From positions 1 through 37,593 of the forward strand of contig NZ_MDUX01000032.1 in the NCBI RefSeq assembly GCF_014736495.1: DNA of 37,593 nt. The letters run 5' to 3'. Made by a program: the position numbers and the translations under genes. A model generated the notes under the pieces. The model was given only the letters and a program-made list of their open reading frames with translations. It was not told the origin of the DNA and searched no databases. The stretch's first letter is position 1, and each line of letters begins with the position of its first letter. This stretch comes from Candidatus Dactylopiibacterium carminicum. GTDB lineage: Bacteria > Pseudomonadota > Gammaproteobacteria > Burkholderiales > Rhodocyclaceae. This document shows positions 1-8,458 of the stretch, one piece after another.

Positions 1-55
1 TGAAAAACAGTATTTCATGAAGCTCGGGGCTGTCTAGGAAACCCGGGGCGATTCA
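1..55 (+). mobile_element. Right end of an IS3-family insertion sequence (partial)
   Basis: Positions 2-37 read in frame as the last residues of an IS3-type OrfB, ending EKQYFMKLGAV and a TAG stop at 35-37. The stop lies inside the terminal inverted repeat, which occupies about 30-55 and ends in CA. Reverse-complemented, this terminus begins TGAATCGCCCC and matches the left terminus of the IS at 36932 at 22 of 25 positions, so both are ends of the same or a very close element. The rest of this copy lies left of the window. Positions 56-199 between the IS and the ugpE stop hold no gene that I can recognise. Confidence 0.8.
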
Positions 56-199
56 AGACCGTCGATGGAATATCCGGAGCAGGCATGGGCGAAGCCGGGC
101 CTCAGGAATGGGGTCGCGGCAGGCCCTGAGCTCATGATGGGTTGGAGTGGTATTGATCTGTGGAGTATTGCCCTGCGGCAGAAAGATCATGTAATGGAG

Positions 200-1066
200 C
201 TAGCGGATGCCGGCGCGCAGGAAACTCTGCACGAACTGCCGTTGGAACAGCAGGAAGGCGACCAGCAGGGGGGCCGAAGTCAGCAGGGTGGCTGCGGTGA
301 TGATCGCCCAGTCGATTCCCTGATCGGTGCCGGCGAATACGGCCAGGCCGACGGTGATGGGGCGGGTGTTGACAGTATTGGTGGCGATCAGAGGCCACAG
401 GAAGTTATTCCAGTGGTGGCTTACCGAAACCAGCGCATACGCCAGGTAGGTGGGTTTCGCGAGCGGTACATATACCCGCCAGAGCACGCCCAGCGTGCCG
501 CAGCCCTCAATGCGCGCGGCTTCTTCCAGCTCACGTGGAATGGTCTTGAAGGTTTGGCGCAGCAGAAATATGCCGAAGGCCGAGGCAATGTAGGGCAGCG
601 CCATGGCACTCACCGTGTCGACCAGACCGAGGCTGTGGATGGTGCGGTAGTTCGCCACGATCATCATGTCCGGCATGATCATCAGCTGGATCAGGACTAG
701 TGCGAATACCAGGTCGCGCCCTGGGAACTCGAAGCGCGCGAAGGCATAGGCTGCCAGCGTGCCCAACACGAGCTGCCCGGCCAGGATGACGGCGACCAGT
801 ACGCTAGTGTTGAGGAAATAGCGAGGGAAGGGGGCGGCCTCCCAGGCGGCGCGGAAGTTGTCCAGCGTGAGTGGTGCGAAGAGTTCGAAGCGGGTGGAAA
901 ATTCGGCCGGGTGAAAGGCGGTCCAGATCGCATAGAGCAAAGGTGCGAGCCAGACGATGCCCAGCGTCCAGGCGCCGAGGGTGTCGAGCCAGCGGCTGAG
1001 GGGCAGCGGCGTCACGCTGGCGGCTTCCATCGACGGGGCGAGCGGCAGGGTGGTGGAAGTGTTCAT
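200..1066 (-). CDS. ugpE: UgpE-like ABC transporter permease (glycerol-3-phosphate type)
   Basis: Inner-membrane permease of the MalG/UgpE class, 288 aa against about 280 in E. coli UgpE. A hydrophobic N-terminal helix near residues 30-50 is followed by further membrane segments. The EAA loop that docks the ATPase is clear at about residues 180-205 (EEAARIEGCG, then a Pro-Leu-Ala-Lys-Pro end). The ATG overlaps the ugpA stop by 4 bases (ATGA), which implies translational coupling, and this is the last gene of the glpR-ugpCBAE run. The stop is TAG. The substrate is inferred from the operon and from resemblance to Ugp; related CUT1 systems carry other polyols or phosphodiesters, so glycerol-3-phosphate itself is probable, not proven. 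Confidence 0.85.
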   Translation of the reverse strand: MNTSTTLPLAPSMEAASVTPLPLSRWLDTLGAWTLGIVWLAPLLYAIWTAFHPAEFSTRFELFAPLTLDNFRAAWEAAPFPRYFLNTSVLVAVILAGQLVLGTLAAYAFARFEFPGRDLVFALVLIQLMIMPDMMIVANYRTIHSLGLVDTVSAMALPYIASAFGIFLLRQTFKTIPRELEEAARIEGCGTLGVLWRVYVPLAKPTYLAYALVSVSHHWNNFLWPLIATNTVNTRPITVGLAVFAGTDQGIDWAIITAATLLTSAPLLVAFLLFQRQFVQSFLRAGIR

Positions 1067-1959
1067 TGGTAATGCACCTTGCGTTCGAGCCAGAAGAACT
1101 TGAACAGCGCAATCGCCGCCAGCAGTGCCAGCAGCACCATGGTGAGCGCGGCCGCGTAGCCCTGATCCCAGAAGCGGAAGCCGACTTCGTAGATGTAGTA
1201 GAGCAGGACGGAGGTGGCGTTGTCCGGCCCGCCACGGGTCATCACGAAGATGTGATCGATCAGGCGGAAAGCATTGATGACGGCTTTGACCGAGACGAAC
1301 AGCGTAGTCGGCATGAGTAGCGGAAAGGTTACCTTCCAGAAAACCTGCCAGCGGCTAGCGCCTTCCAGTCTCGCGGCTTCGCGCAGTTCCGGCGGGATCT
1401 GCTGGAGTGCGGCGAGGTAGAAGATCATAAAGAAGCCGGCTTCCTTCCAGACCGCCACGACGATGATCGCGCCCAGCGCGGTTTCCGTGCTGCCCAGCCA
1501 GTTGTGCGCGGGCAGGCCGAAGAGGCCGCGCAGTTGGTCGAAGAGGCCGTAATCCGGGGTATAGAAGAACAGCCAGATGTTGGCCACCGCGATCATCGGC
1601 AGCACCGTAGGCGTGAAGTAGGCCAGGCGCAGCAGGCCGCGCCCGGCGATGCGTTCATTCACCCACAGCGCCATCAGCAATGCCAGCGCGATGGAAGGCA
1701 GGATGGTGCCTGCCGCGAAGATCAGGTTGTTGTGCAGCGCCGTCCAGAAGATCGGATCGGCGAGCAGATCACGGTAATGATCCGCACCGATGAAGACAGC
1801 CGGCCGGTTGGCCCGTGGTGTGGTGAACAGGCTGTGCCAGAAAGTGGCAACCGCCGGATAGTGGGTGAAGGCGGCGAGCAGCACCGCCGCCGGCAGCAGC
1901 AGCAACCAGCCATGCAGCGCGGCCAGCCGACCACTGTTGCCGAGGGGGTGCGTTTTCAT
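1063..1959 (-). CDS. ugpA: UgpA-like ABC transporter permease
   Basis: MalF/UgpA-class inner-membrane permease, 298 aa, the usual length. A strong N-terminal membrane helix lies at about residues 16-36 and several more follow. The EAA motif (LREAARLEGAS, then FPLLMP) lies near residues 191-217 and should contact the UgpC ATPase. It pairs with UgpE to form the translocation channel. The gene starts 13 bases after the ugpB stop and overlaps ugpE by 4 bases. Its Shine-Dalgarno is weak, which fits coupled translation from ugpB. Nothing suggests damage. Confidence 0.86.
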   Translation of the reverse strand: MKTHPLGNSGRLAALHGWLLLLPAAVLLAAFTHYPAVATFWHSLFTTPRANRPAVFIGADHYRDLLADPIFWTALHNNLIFAAGTILPSIALALLMALWVNERIAGRGLLRLAYFTPTVLPMIAVANIWLFFYTPDYGLFDQLRGLFGLPAHNWLGSTETALGAIIVVAVWKEAGFFMIFYLAALQQIPPELREAARLEGASRWQVFWKVTFPLLMPTTLFVSVKAVINAFRLIDHIFVMTRGGPDNATSVLLYYIYEVGFRFWDQGYAAALTMVLLALLAAIALFKFFWLERKVHYQ

Positions 1960-1972
1960 CGCAGGCTGCCGC

Positions 1973-3262
1973 TCAGCGATAGGGGCGCAGGATGCGCTGG
2001 GCTTCGCGTTGAGCGTCGCGCATGGCTTGCTCCGGCGTCTTGGTGCCGTTCAGCGCGGCCTGCAGGCCATCGTTGAGGGCCTTGGTGACGCGCTGATTCT
2101 CATGCGTGGAGAGTTCCGCCACGGCATATTCCAGCTGGTCGCGCGCCACCATCGGCGCGGGGAAATCGGCCACGTATTTCTTCATCGTGTCCGTCTTCCA
2201 GGCCTCCGGGGAAACCGCCACGTAGCCGGTCGCGATGGACCATTCGGCCGCGCGCTGCGGCGTGGTCATCCAGCGCACGAATTTCAGCGCGGCGGCGCGT
2301 TCCTCCGGCGTGGAACGCTTGAAAATGTGGAAGTTGCCGCCGCCGGTGGGCGAGCCCGGGTGCTTGCCGGCGGGCAGCATGGCCACACCGAAATTGAAGC
2401 CGGCATTGGCGCGGATGTTGGTGAGGTTGCCGGTGGTAGTGTAGATGATGGCGGCCTTGCGCTCGAAGAAGTCCTTCGGCGTGGTACCCCATTCGACGAC
2501 GCCCGGCGGGTGGATGCCGTGCTTGCGGGAGAGATCCACCCAGTACTGCATGGCCTCTACCGCCTGTGGCTTGTCGAAGTAGGTTTCGTTGCCGGCGGCA
2601 TTCATCAGTTCGATGCCGTTCTGCGTGGTGAAGGTCTGGAACAGCCAGTACGGAAAGCCGGAGGAGGGCACCTGTACGCCCCAGGTGGTGACTTTGCCGG
2701 TGGCATCGCGCTTGGTGAGTTTCTTGCCGTATTCGATCAGCTCCTTCCAGTTCTTCGGCGGGCGCTCGGGGTCCAGCCCTGCCTGCGCAAACAGTTCCTT
2801 GTTCCAGTACATCACCACAGTGGAGCGCTGGAAGGGGATGCCCCAGGTCTTGCCGCCGGTCTGGCTGTTTTGCATGAAGCCGGGATAGAAACTTTTCATC
2901 CAGGCCTTGTCGTCGGCGCTCTTCACCAGATCGTCGAAGGGCACCACGGCATCCTCGTCGATCAGGGTGTACATGTCGGTGGACAGCAGTACCGAAACGT
3001 GCGGCGCATCGCCACCCTTCACCGCAGTGACCACCTTGGTGATGGTGTCCTGATAGCTGCCGGAATACACCGGCTTGACGCGGATGCCGGGGTTTTCCTT
3101 TTCGGAGGCTGCGGCCATGTCGTCGATGACCTTGGTGATCGGCCCGCCGACTGCGATTGGATAGAAGAAGGTCAGCTCGGTGGCTGCGGCGGTGGCGGTC
3201 AGCGAGGCGGCCAGCATCAGGCCGGTCGCGATCCGCGTGAGGGCGGAGAAGGGCTTGCTCAT
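1973..3262 (-). CDS. ugpB: UgpB-like periplasmic glycerol-3-phosphate-binding protein
   Basis: Extracellular solute-binding protein family 1, about 429 aa. I chose the ATG at 3262 because AGGAG lies about 8 bases upstream and because it gives a clean signal peptide (MSKPF, a hydrophobic stretch, cleavage near TAAA-TEL at about residue 27); a start 19 codons earlier would spoil that. The mature protein keeps Ugp-like landmarks: GSYQDTI early, an IPFQRSTVVMYWNK segment, AGLDPERPPKNW, and a C-terminal KTPEQAMRDA helix. It would capture the substrate in the periplasm and deliver it to UgpAE. It sits between ugpC and ugpA in one minus-strand operon. Confidence 0.87.
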   Translation of the reverse strand: MSKPFSALTRIATGLMLAASLTATAAATELTFFYPIAVGGPITKVIDDMAAASEKENPGIRVKPVYSGSYQDTITKVVTAVKGGDAPHVSVLLSTDMYTLIDEDAVVPFDDLVKSADDKAWMKSFYPGFMQNSQTGGKTWGIPFQRSTVVMYWNKELFAQAGLDPERPPKNWKELIEYGKKLTKRDATGKVTTWGVQVPSSGFPYWLFQTFTTQNGIELMNAAGNETYFDKPQAVEAMQYWVDLSRKHGIHPPGVVEWGTTPKDFFERKAAIIYTTTGNLTNIRANAGFNFGVAMLPAGKHPGSPTGGGNFHIFKRSTPEERAAALKFVRWMTTPQRAAEWSIATGYVAVSPEAWKTDTMKKYVADFPAPMVARDQLEYAVAELSTHENQRVTKALNDGLQAALNGTKTPEQAMRDAQREAQRILRPYR

Positions 3263-3321
3263 GGATGAAGCTCCTGCGTGAGTTGAAGCGGAGGGAGAGA
3301 AAAAGAGGCCTGCATGCACTT

Positions 3322-4350
3322 TCAGGCGCGCAGCCGCAGCCCGTCAGCACGGGAAAACAGGTGCTGCTCGTTTGGGTGCCATTCCAGCCCGAGCGTGTCG
3401 CCGGGTCGTGCCGAAACCCGCCCGGGCGCCCGCACCGCGATACGCTGGGCGGTATCCGCGTGGCGGCAGATCAGCATCGATTCCGCGCCGAGGTATTCGA
3501 CCGCTTCCAGCGTGGCAGGCAGGCCGCATTCCGGCTGGCACAGGCCGATGTGCTCGGGGCGCACGCCCAGCCACCATTCATGGGGCGGGCGCCCGCCGGG
3601 TAAGGGCAGATCGTCGGGGACCGGCAGCAGATTCATCGGTGGCGCGCCGATGAAACCGGCCACGAAAGCGGATGCCGGGCGCTCGTACAGCTCGGCCGGG
3701 CTGCCTTCCTGCTCGATGCGCCCTTGGCGCATCAGTACCACCTTGTCGGCCATGGTCATGGCCTCGGTCTGATCGTGGGTAACGTACACCATGGTCATGC
3801 CAAGGCGTTGCTGCAGGGCACGGATCTCCGCGCGCATCTGCTGGCGCAATTGGGCATCGAGGTTGGACAGGGGTTCGTCCATCAGGCATACCGGCGCCTC
3901 GGCGACAATGGCGCGTCCCAGCGCCACGCGTTGGCGCTGCCCGCCCGAAAGCTGTGCGGGCCGCCGCTCAAGCAGCGTGGACAGCCCCAGCAGTTCGGCG
4001 GCGCGTTGCAGGCGTGCGGCACGCTCGGTGGCCGGCACACGGCGCACGCGCAGACCGAAAAGAATGTTGTCCGCCACGCTGAGATGCGGAAACAGTGCGT
4101 AGGACTGGAACACCATGGCAACTCCACGTTCGGCAGGTGCGAGACGGGTGACACGCCGGCCGCCGATGTCGATCTCGCCGCCATCCACCGCTTCAAGGCC
4201 CGCGATCAGGCGTAGCGTGGTGGACTTGCCGCAGCCTGAGGGACCGAGCAGGGTGACCAGCTCGCCGTGCGGAACGTGCAGATTGATGCCGTCGACGGCG
4301 GGCGTGCTGCCCCACCGTTTCACGACCTCGCGCAGGAAGATTTCACTCAT
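3322..4350 (-). CDS. ugpC: UgpC/MalK-type ABC transporter ATPase
   Basis: Cytoplasmic ATP-binding subunit, 342 aa. The start at 4350 is supported by an AAGGA ribosome site 7 bases upstream and by alignment of MSEIFLREVVKRWG with other UgpC N-termini. Walker A is GPSGCGKST at residues 36-44; the Q loop is in FQSYALFPH; the signature LSGGQRQRVALGRA is near residue 133; Walker B is VCLMDEPLSNLD; the switch histidine is in VTHDQ. A C-terminal TOBE-like regulatory domain begins near residue 235 and contains LGVRPEHIGL. It powers UgpAE. It lies 31 bases downstream of the glpR-like gene and 59 bases before ugpB. Confidence 0.88.
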   Translation of the reverse strand: MSEIFLREVVKRWGSTPAVDGINLHVPHGELVTLLGPSGCGKSTTLRLIAGLEAVDGGEIDIGGRRVTRLAPAERGVAMVFQSYALFPHLSVADNILFGLRVRRVPATERAARLQRAAELLGLSTLLERRPAQLSGGQRQRVALGRAIVAEAPVCLMDEPLSNLDAQLRQQMRAEIRALQQRLGMTMVYVTHDQTEAMTMADKVVLMRQGRIEQEGSPAELYERPASAFVAGFIGAPPMNLLPVPDDLPLPGGRPPHEWWLGVRPEHIGLCQPECGLPATLEAVEYLGAESMLICRHADTAQRIAVRAPGRVSARPGDTLGLEWHPNEQHLFSRADGLRLRA

Positions 4351-4381
4351 CACAGATTCCTTTTCGGGGGGCTGGTCGCAT

Positions 4382-5185
4382 TTATGCGCAGGACGCCAGC
4401 GGGGATTGCGCGGATTCGCCCGCCACGTGCAACTGCGGGCGACGCTCTGGTATGGCGTCCAGATATCCGGCCGGTGGCAACGTGTCGGTGAAAAGATGAT
4501 CGGCATCGGCGAGCCGGCCGCCGCGCGCCAGCGCGCCCCGGCCGAATTTCGTGGCATCCGCCACCAGCAGGGCGCTGCGGCAGTTGCGCATCATCGCCAG
4601 GCGGGCGGTCACTTCATCGGTATCAAAATCGAGCAGCGTGCCGTCGTGATCCACGCCGCCCACGCCGAATACTGCGTAATCGGTCTTGTAGGCGGCAAAG
4701 CAGTTCGCGGCTGCACTGCCGACCACGTCGAGATCGTTGGTCCGCAGCGTGCCACCCGCAATGATCAGCTCGATGCCAGGTTGCCCTGCCAGCGCATTGG
4801 CGGCGTTGAGGCTGTTGGTGATGACGCGCAGCCGCGTATGGCGGCGTAGCGCCACGGCCACCTGCTCGGGTGTGGTGCCGATGCCCAGGGATACGCTGGC
4901 ACCATCCGGGATAAAGGCCGCCACCATGGCGGCAATGCTCCGCTTGGCCGGCAGATGGAGAATCTGGCGGCGCTGGTAGGGGAGATTGGTGGTCGGCGCG
5001 GGCAGATCCACGCCACCATGCACGCGGCGCAGCAGGCCGTGTTCGCACAGCGGATTGACGCAGCGGCGGATGGTCTGCGGCGTGACCTCGAAGCGCAGGG
5101 CCAGCTCGTCGATACCGACGAAGCCGTCACGGCGGACCAGTTCGAGTATTTCCCGGGCGCGGGCATCGAGAAGGGGCTGTGGCAT
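4382..5185 (-). CDS. DeoR-family regulator, GlpR-like
   Basis: About 267 aa from the ATG at 5185 (MPQPLLDARAREILELV); GTG at 5221 and ATG at 5212 are in-frame alternatives, and none has a strong Shine-Dalgarno. The N-terminal winged helix includes VTPQTIRR. The C-terminal DeoR sensor domain (sugar-phosphate binding) keeps SLGIGTTPEQVA, VITNSLNAANAL, GGTLR and a VADATKFGR segment. As first gene of the run leading into ugpC it probably controls the importer and itself. One oddity: where the family usually has RRDL in the recognition helix, this protein has RRCV followed by NPLCEHGLLRRVHGG, an Asp-to-Cys change that may alter operator choice. Confidence 0.82.
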   Translation of the reverse strand: MPQPLLDARAREILELVRRDGFVGIDELALRFEVTPQTIRRCVNPLCEHGLLRRVHGGVDLPAPTTNLPYQRRQILHLPAKRSIAAMVAAFIPDGASVSLGIGTTPEQVAVALRRHTRLRVITNSLNAANALAGQPGIELIIAGGTLRTNDLDVVGSAAANCFAAYKTDYAVFGVGGVDHDGTLLDFDTDEVTARLAMMRNCRSALLVADATKFGRGALARGGRLADADHLFTDTLPPAGYLDAIPERRPQLHVAGESAQSPLASCA

Positions 5186-5280
5186 GCGTGATCCGAATGA
5201 GCGTGTGTTCATTCGAAACACTAATCAGCCAATATTGCCGTTCGTTTGCACCAATGTGATCGTCAAATGAAAATGGCGGC
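5186..5280 (-). promoter_or_regulatory. Candidate promoter/operator region of the glpR-ugp operon
   Basis: Upstream of the glpR-like start, two short TTCG-containing elements occur: one around 5208-5221 (TTCATTCGAAACA on the plus strand) and one around 5238-5247 (CGTTCG followed by TTTG). GlpR-type operators typically contain TTCG/CGAA half-sites, so autoregulation is plausible. On the minus strand a TTGACG lies near 5266-5271 as a possible -35. No precise -10 is convincing. Confidence 0.3.
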
Positions 5281-5340
5281 GTGACCCATGCCGTGCATAC
5301 AAACAACCCCTCGGGCATCTTGAGAGGAGGCCTAGTGACG

Positions 5341-5371
5341 AAAAAGGCGCCCCGGGAGTCCGGTGCGCCTC
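5341..5371 (-). terminator. Rho-independent terminator downstream of azurin
   Basis: Arms at 5346-5350 (GGCGC) and 5365-5369 (GCGCC), extended by 5352-5354 with 5361-5363, form a GC-rich hairpin. On the minus strand it is followed by five T (positions 5345-5341). It lies about 60 bases beyond the azurin stop. A shorter T run on the plus side may make it partly bidirectional. Confidence 0.75.
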
Positions 5372-5431
5372 TTTTCCATTTGGTGGTTTCAGGCACCAGC
5401 CAGAATTGGCCCGTGCCTGGAACGGCCGAAT

Positions 5432-5884
5432 TTACTTGGTCAGTGTCAGCGTGCCCTTCATGATCGCCACGTGGCCGGGGAAGGAACAGAAGAAGGTGTA
5501 GCTCTCGCTGGCCTTGAGTTTGGCCACGTCGAACTTCAGGGAATCGCTTTCGCCGCCGCCGATCAGCTTGGTGTGCGCGATTACGCGCGTATCGCCAGGC
5601 TTGATGTAGTTGTTGGCCGGGCCAGCCATGATGCCGTCCTTGTCCACGCCATCCAGGTCGGCGGTCTTCACCAGTACCCAGTTGTGGCCCATGGCAGTCT
5701 TGGGCAGCTTGCCGACGTGCTTGAGCTTGACGGTGAACTGCTTGCAGCTGGCCGGCACGCTCATGGTCTTGAGGTTGAATTGCATGGCGTCGTTGCCTTC
5801 GATCTCGGCTTCGCAGGGCGCGGCAAGCAAGGGGCCGGCGGCACAGAAACACAGCAGGGCGACGGTTTTCTTGAGCATCTTCAT
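5432..5884 (-). CDS. azu: Azurin, periplasmic blue copper protein
   Basis: A 150-aa precursor with a Sec signal peptide (about residues 1-21, ending GPLLA) and a 129-aa mature cupredoxin whose numbering matches classical azurin exactly. The copper ligands are all present: Gly45 and His46 (MGHNWV), Cys112, His117 and Met121 ([12 protein letters not shown]). The Cys3-Cys26 disulfide is also kept (APCEAE, ASCKQF). It acts as a small periplasmic electron carrier, in relatives linked to respiration, denitrification or redox-stress tolerance. An AGGAG lies 8 bases before the ATG. It is monocistronic, divergent from tex and followed by a terminator. No FNR-type site was recognised upstream. Confidence 0.96.
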   Translation of the reverse strand: MKMLKKTVALLCFCAAGPLLAAPCEAEIEGNDAMQFNLKTMSVPASCKQFTVKLKHVGKLPKTAMGHNWVLVKTADLDGVDKDGIMAGPANNYIKPGDTRVIAHTKLIGGGESDSLKFDVAKLKASESYTFFCSFPGHVAIMKGTLTLTK

Positions 5885-5913
5885 GGGCTTCTCCTGTCAG
5901 GGTAAAAACGGGG

Positions 5914-5928
5914 ATTGCCGCCGGCAAT
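5914..5928. promoter_or_regulatory. Short perfect inverted repeat upstream of azurin
   Basis: ATTGCCG and CGGCAAT, separated by one base, form a perfect 7+1+7 palindrome 30-44 bases upstream of the azurin ATG. It could be an operator or a 5' UTR hairpin. The function is unknown. Confidence 0.3.
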
Positions 5929-6035
5929 GGATCGGCCGGAGGCGGCCAGGCAAACCGTACCTCACCTGGCACACCATTGCCATCCGGGCCGCTCCAGAGT
6001 CCGATCCCCTCGGCACGCCTGTTGGCTGCTGCCGC

Positions 6036-6065
6036 TTGCGACGCGCGGCGGCCTTGGGGCATAGT
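6036..6065 (+). promoter_or_regulatory. Possible sigma-70 promoter for tex
   Basis: TTGCGA at 6036-6041 and CATAGT at 6060-6065 are separated by 18 bases and lie about 30-60 bases upstream of the tex ATG. The match is moderate. The tex start itself has no obvious Shine-Dalgarno. Confidence 0.35.
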
Positions 6066-6097
6066 CCGGCTCCTTTGTCTGTCTTGCCGTACGCCCC

Positions 6098-8458
6098 ATG
6101 CTGCCTGCCATCCACGAACGCATCGCCACAGAACTCGCCGCCCAGCCACGTCAGGTCATCGCTGCCATCGAACTGCTCGACGGTGGAGCCACCGTGCCCT
6201 TCATCGCGCGCTACCGCAAGGAAGTCACCGGCGGGCTGGACGATACGCAGCTGCGCACGCTGGAAGAGCGCCTGGGCTATCTGCGCGAGTTGGAAGAGCG
6301 GCGCACGGCAGTGCTGGCGAGCATCGAGGAGCAGGGCAAGCTCACGCCGCCACTGCGTGCCGAGATCGAGAATGCCGAATCCAAACAGCGCCTGGAAGAC
6401 TTGTATCTGCCCTACAAGCAGAAGCGCCGCACCAAGGCGCAGATTGCACGCGAGGCGGGTATCGAGCCGCTGGCCGATGCGCTGCTTGCGGATCCGTCAC
6501 TGAAGCCTGAGGAAGAAGCTGCCAAGTACTTCAACGTGGACGCCGGTTTTGCCGATGCCAAGGAGGTGCTGGACGGCGCACGCCAGATCCTGATGGAGCG
6601 CTTTGCCGAAAATGCCGAGCTGGTCGGCCAGCTGCGCGAGTATGTGGGCGAGCATGGCGTGGTGCGGGTTTCCGTAGCGGAAGGCAAGGAGAACGACAGC
6701 GAGGCCGCCAAATTTCGTGACTACTTCACTTACAGTGAAAAGCTCGGCAACATTCCCTCGCATCGGGCGCTGGCTTTGTTCCGGGGCCGCAATGAAGACG
6801 TGCTGCGCGTCAAGCTCGCGTTGGACTCCGATCCGGAAGACGGTTCGCGCTCGCCCGAGCCGAACCCCTGCGAGCGCAAGATTCTGGTGGCTGCCGGCAT
6901 CAAGGACCAGGGCCGCGCCGCGGATAAATGGCTGGTCGATACCGCACGCTGGACCTGGAGCGTGAAGCTCGCCTTGTCCATGGAGCTGGATCTGATGGGC
7001 AAGCTGCGCGAGCGCGCGGAGGAAGAAGCGATCCGCGTTTTTGCCCAGAACCTGAAAGCCCTGCTGCTCGCGGCGCCGGCGGGTGCAAAAACCACCATGG
7101 GTCTCGACCCCGGCATCCGCACCGGCGTGAAGGTTGCCGTGGTGGATGCCACCGGCAAGCTGCTCGACACGGCCACGGTCTATCCACACGAGCCGCGTCG
7201 TGACTGGGATGGCGCATTGCACACCTTGACCGGCCTCATCGAGAAGCACGGTGTGCAACTCATCGCGATCGGTAATGGCACGGCCAGCCGCGAAACCGAC
7301 AAGCTGGCGGGAGAATTGATCGCCCGATTGAAGCAGCCCTCTCCCCCGGCCCCTCTCCCCCAGGGGGCGAGGGGAGCGATCACGAAGATCGTGGTTTCGG
7401 AAGCCGGTGCTTCGGTGTATTCCGCTTCGGAACTCGCCGCGAAGGAGTTTCCGGAACTGGATGTGAGTCTGCGCGGGGCTGTTTCCATCGCACGTCGCTT
7501 GCAGGATCCGCTGGCGGAACTGGTGAAGATCGAGCCGAAAGCGATCGGTGTTGGCCAGTACCAGCACGATCTGAATCAGGGCAAGCTGGCGAAATCACTC
7601 GACGCGGTGGTGGAAGACTGCGTGAACGCGGTCGGCGTCGATGTGAACACCGCCTCTGCCGCGCTGCTCACGTGCATCTCGGGGCTCAACACCACGCTGG
7701 CGCAAAACATCGTCGCGCACCGCGATGCCAATGGCGCTTTCAGCAGTCGTGCGGCCCTGAAGAAGGTGCCTCGCCTGGGCGACAAGACTTTCGAGCAGTG
7801 TGCCGGCTTCCTGCGCATCAACGAGGGAGACAACCCGCTGGATCGCTCGGCGGTTCACCCCGAAGCCTATCCCGTGGTCGAAAAGATCCTTGCCGACGTG
7901 AAGCTGAAGGCGCGCGACCTCATCGGGGATTCTGCCGTGCTGAAGAATCTGGATGCCAGGAAGTACACCGACGAGCGTTTCGGCTTGCCGACCGTGCAGG
8001 ACATCCTGCGCGAGCTGGACAAACCCGGCCGCGATCCGCGCCCCGAGTTCAAGACCGCATCCTTCCGCGAAGGCGTGGAGGCGATCAAGGATCTCGAAGC
8101 CGGCATGCTGCTGGAAGGCGTGGTGACCAACGTCACCGCCTTCGGCGCTTTCGTGGATATCGGTGTGCATCAGGATGGGCTGGTGCACGTCTCGGCGCTC
8201 GCCAACCGTTTCATCAAGGATCCGGCCGAGGTGGTGAAGGCTGGCGACATCGTCAAGGTGAAGGTGGTGGAGGTCGATCTGCCGCGCAAGCGGATCGCGC
8301 TGACCATGCGTCTTTCGGATGACGTGGTGCGCAAGCCTACGGGCGAGGCGCCTCGTAACAATGCGCAGCGAGGCAAGCCGCAGCAGGCATCCCGTGCGGA
8401 ACAGGCGCCTGCCGGCAGCGCCTTCGCGGCCGCTTTCGCCAAGGCACGGCAGCGGTGA
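6098..8458 (+). CDS. tex: Tex family RNA-binding transcription accessory protein
   Basis: A 786-aa Tex/YhgF protein, a cytoplasmic nucleic-acid-binding factor linked to transcription fidelity and expression of toxin or stress genes in relatives. The domain order is visible: an N-terminal helical Tex region ([14 protein letters not shown]), the YqgF-like RNase H fold around residues 330-460 ([17 protein letters not shown]), helix-hairpin-helix segments ([12 protein letters not shown] region, then [10 protein letters not shown]) and a C-terminal S1 domain near residues 665-735 ([21 protein letters not shown]). A basic, low-complexity tail follows. An in-frame 13-residue insertion in the YqgF region comes from a palindromic repeat (separate entry). 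The last codon overlaps the start of the MFS gene. Confidence 0.95.
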   Translation: MLPAIHERIATELAAQPRQVIAAIELLDGGATVPFIARYRKEVTGGLDDTQLRTLEERLGYLRELEERRTAVLASIEEQGKLTPPLRAEIENAESKQRLEDLYLPYKQKRRTKAQIAREAGIEPLADALLADPSLKPEEEAAKYFNVDAGFADAKEVLDGARQILMERFAENAELVGQLREYVGEHGVVRVSVAEGKENDSEAAKFRDYFTYSEKLGNIPSHRALALFRGRNEDVLRVKLALDSDPEDGSRSPEPNPCERKILVAAGIKDQGRAADKWLVDTARWTWSVKLALSMELDLMGKLRERAEEEAIRVFAQNLKALLLAAPAGAKTTMGLDPGIRTGVKVAVVDATGKLLDTATVYPHEPRRDWDGALHTLTGLIEKHGVQLIAIGNGTASRETDKLAGELIARLKQPSPPAPLPQGARGAITKIVVSEAGASVYSASELAAKEFPELDVSLRGAVSIARRLQDPLAELVKIEPKAIGVGQYQHDLNQGKLAKSLDAVVEDCVNAVGVDVNTASAALLTCISGLNTTLAQNIVAHRDANGAFSSRAALKKVPRLGDKTFEQCAGFLRINEGDNPLDRSAVHPEAYPVVEKILADVKLKARDLIGDSAVLKNLDARKYTDERFGLPTVQDILRELDKPGRDPRPEFKTASFREGVEAIKDLEAGMLLEGVVTNVTAFGAFVDIGVHQDGLVHVSALANRFIKDPAEVVKAGDIVKVKVVEVDLPRKRIALTMRLSDDVVRKPTGEAPRNNAQRGKPQQASRAEQAPAGSAFAAAFAKARQR
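7337..7375. repeat. Palindromic repeat inserted in frame within tex
   Basis: A 39-nt C/G-rich block encodes residues 414-426 ([13 protein letters not shown]) between LKQ and the conserved [11 protein letters not shown]. Its core at 7350-7374 is nearly perfectly palindromic: CCCCTC, T, CCCCC, A, GGGGG, C, GAGGGG. Blocks of the CCCTCTCCC...GGGGAGAGGG type are known dispersed intergenic repeats in many GC-rich proteobacteria. Other Tex proteins that I recall lack these residues, so the block looks like an insertion tolerated in a surface loop. Confidence 0.7.

Noticed and set aside
1865..3268. Long open frame on the plus strand opposite ugpB
   Set aside because: It is a GC-rich shadow frame; ugpB on the other strand has clear family motifs, a signal peptide and a ribosome site.
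5335..5463. Small open frame (GTG start) with a strong AGGAGG at 5325-5330 on the plus strand
   Set aside because: It runs through the azurin terminator and into the antisense of the azurin 3' end, and its product resembles nothing I know.
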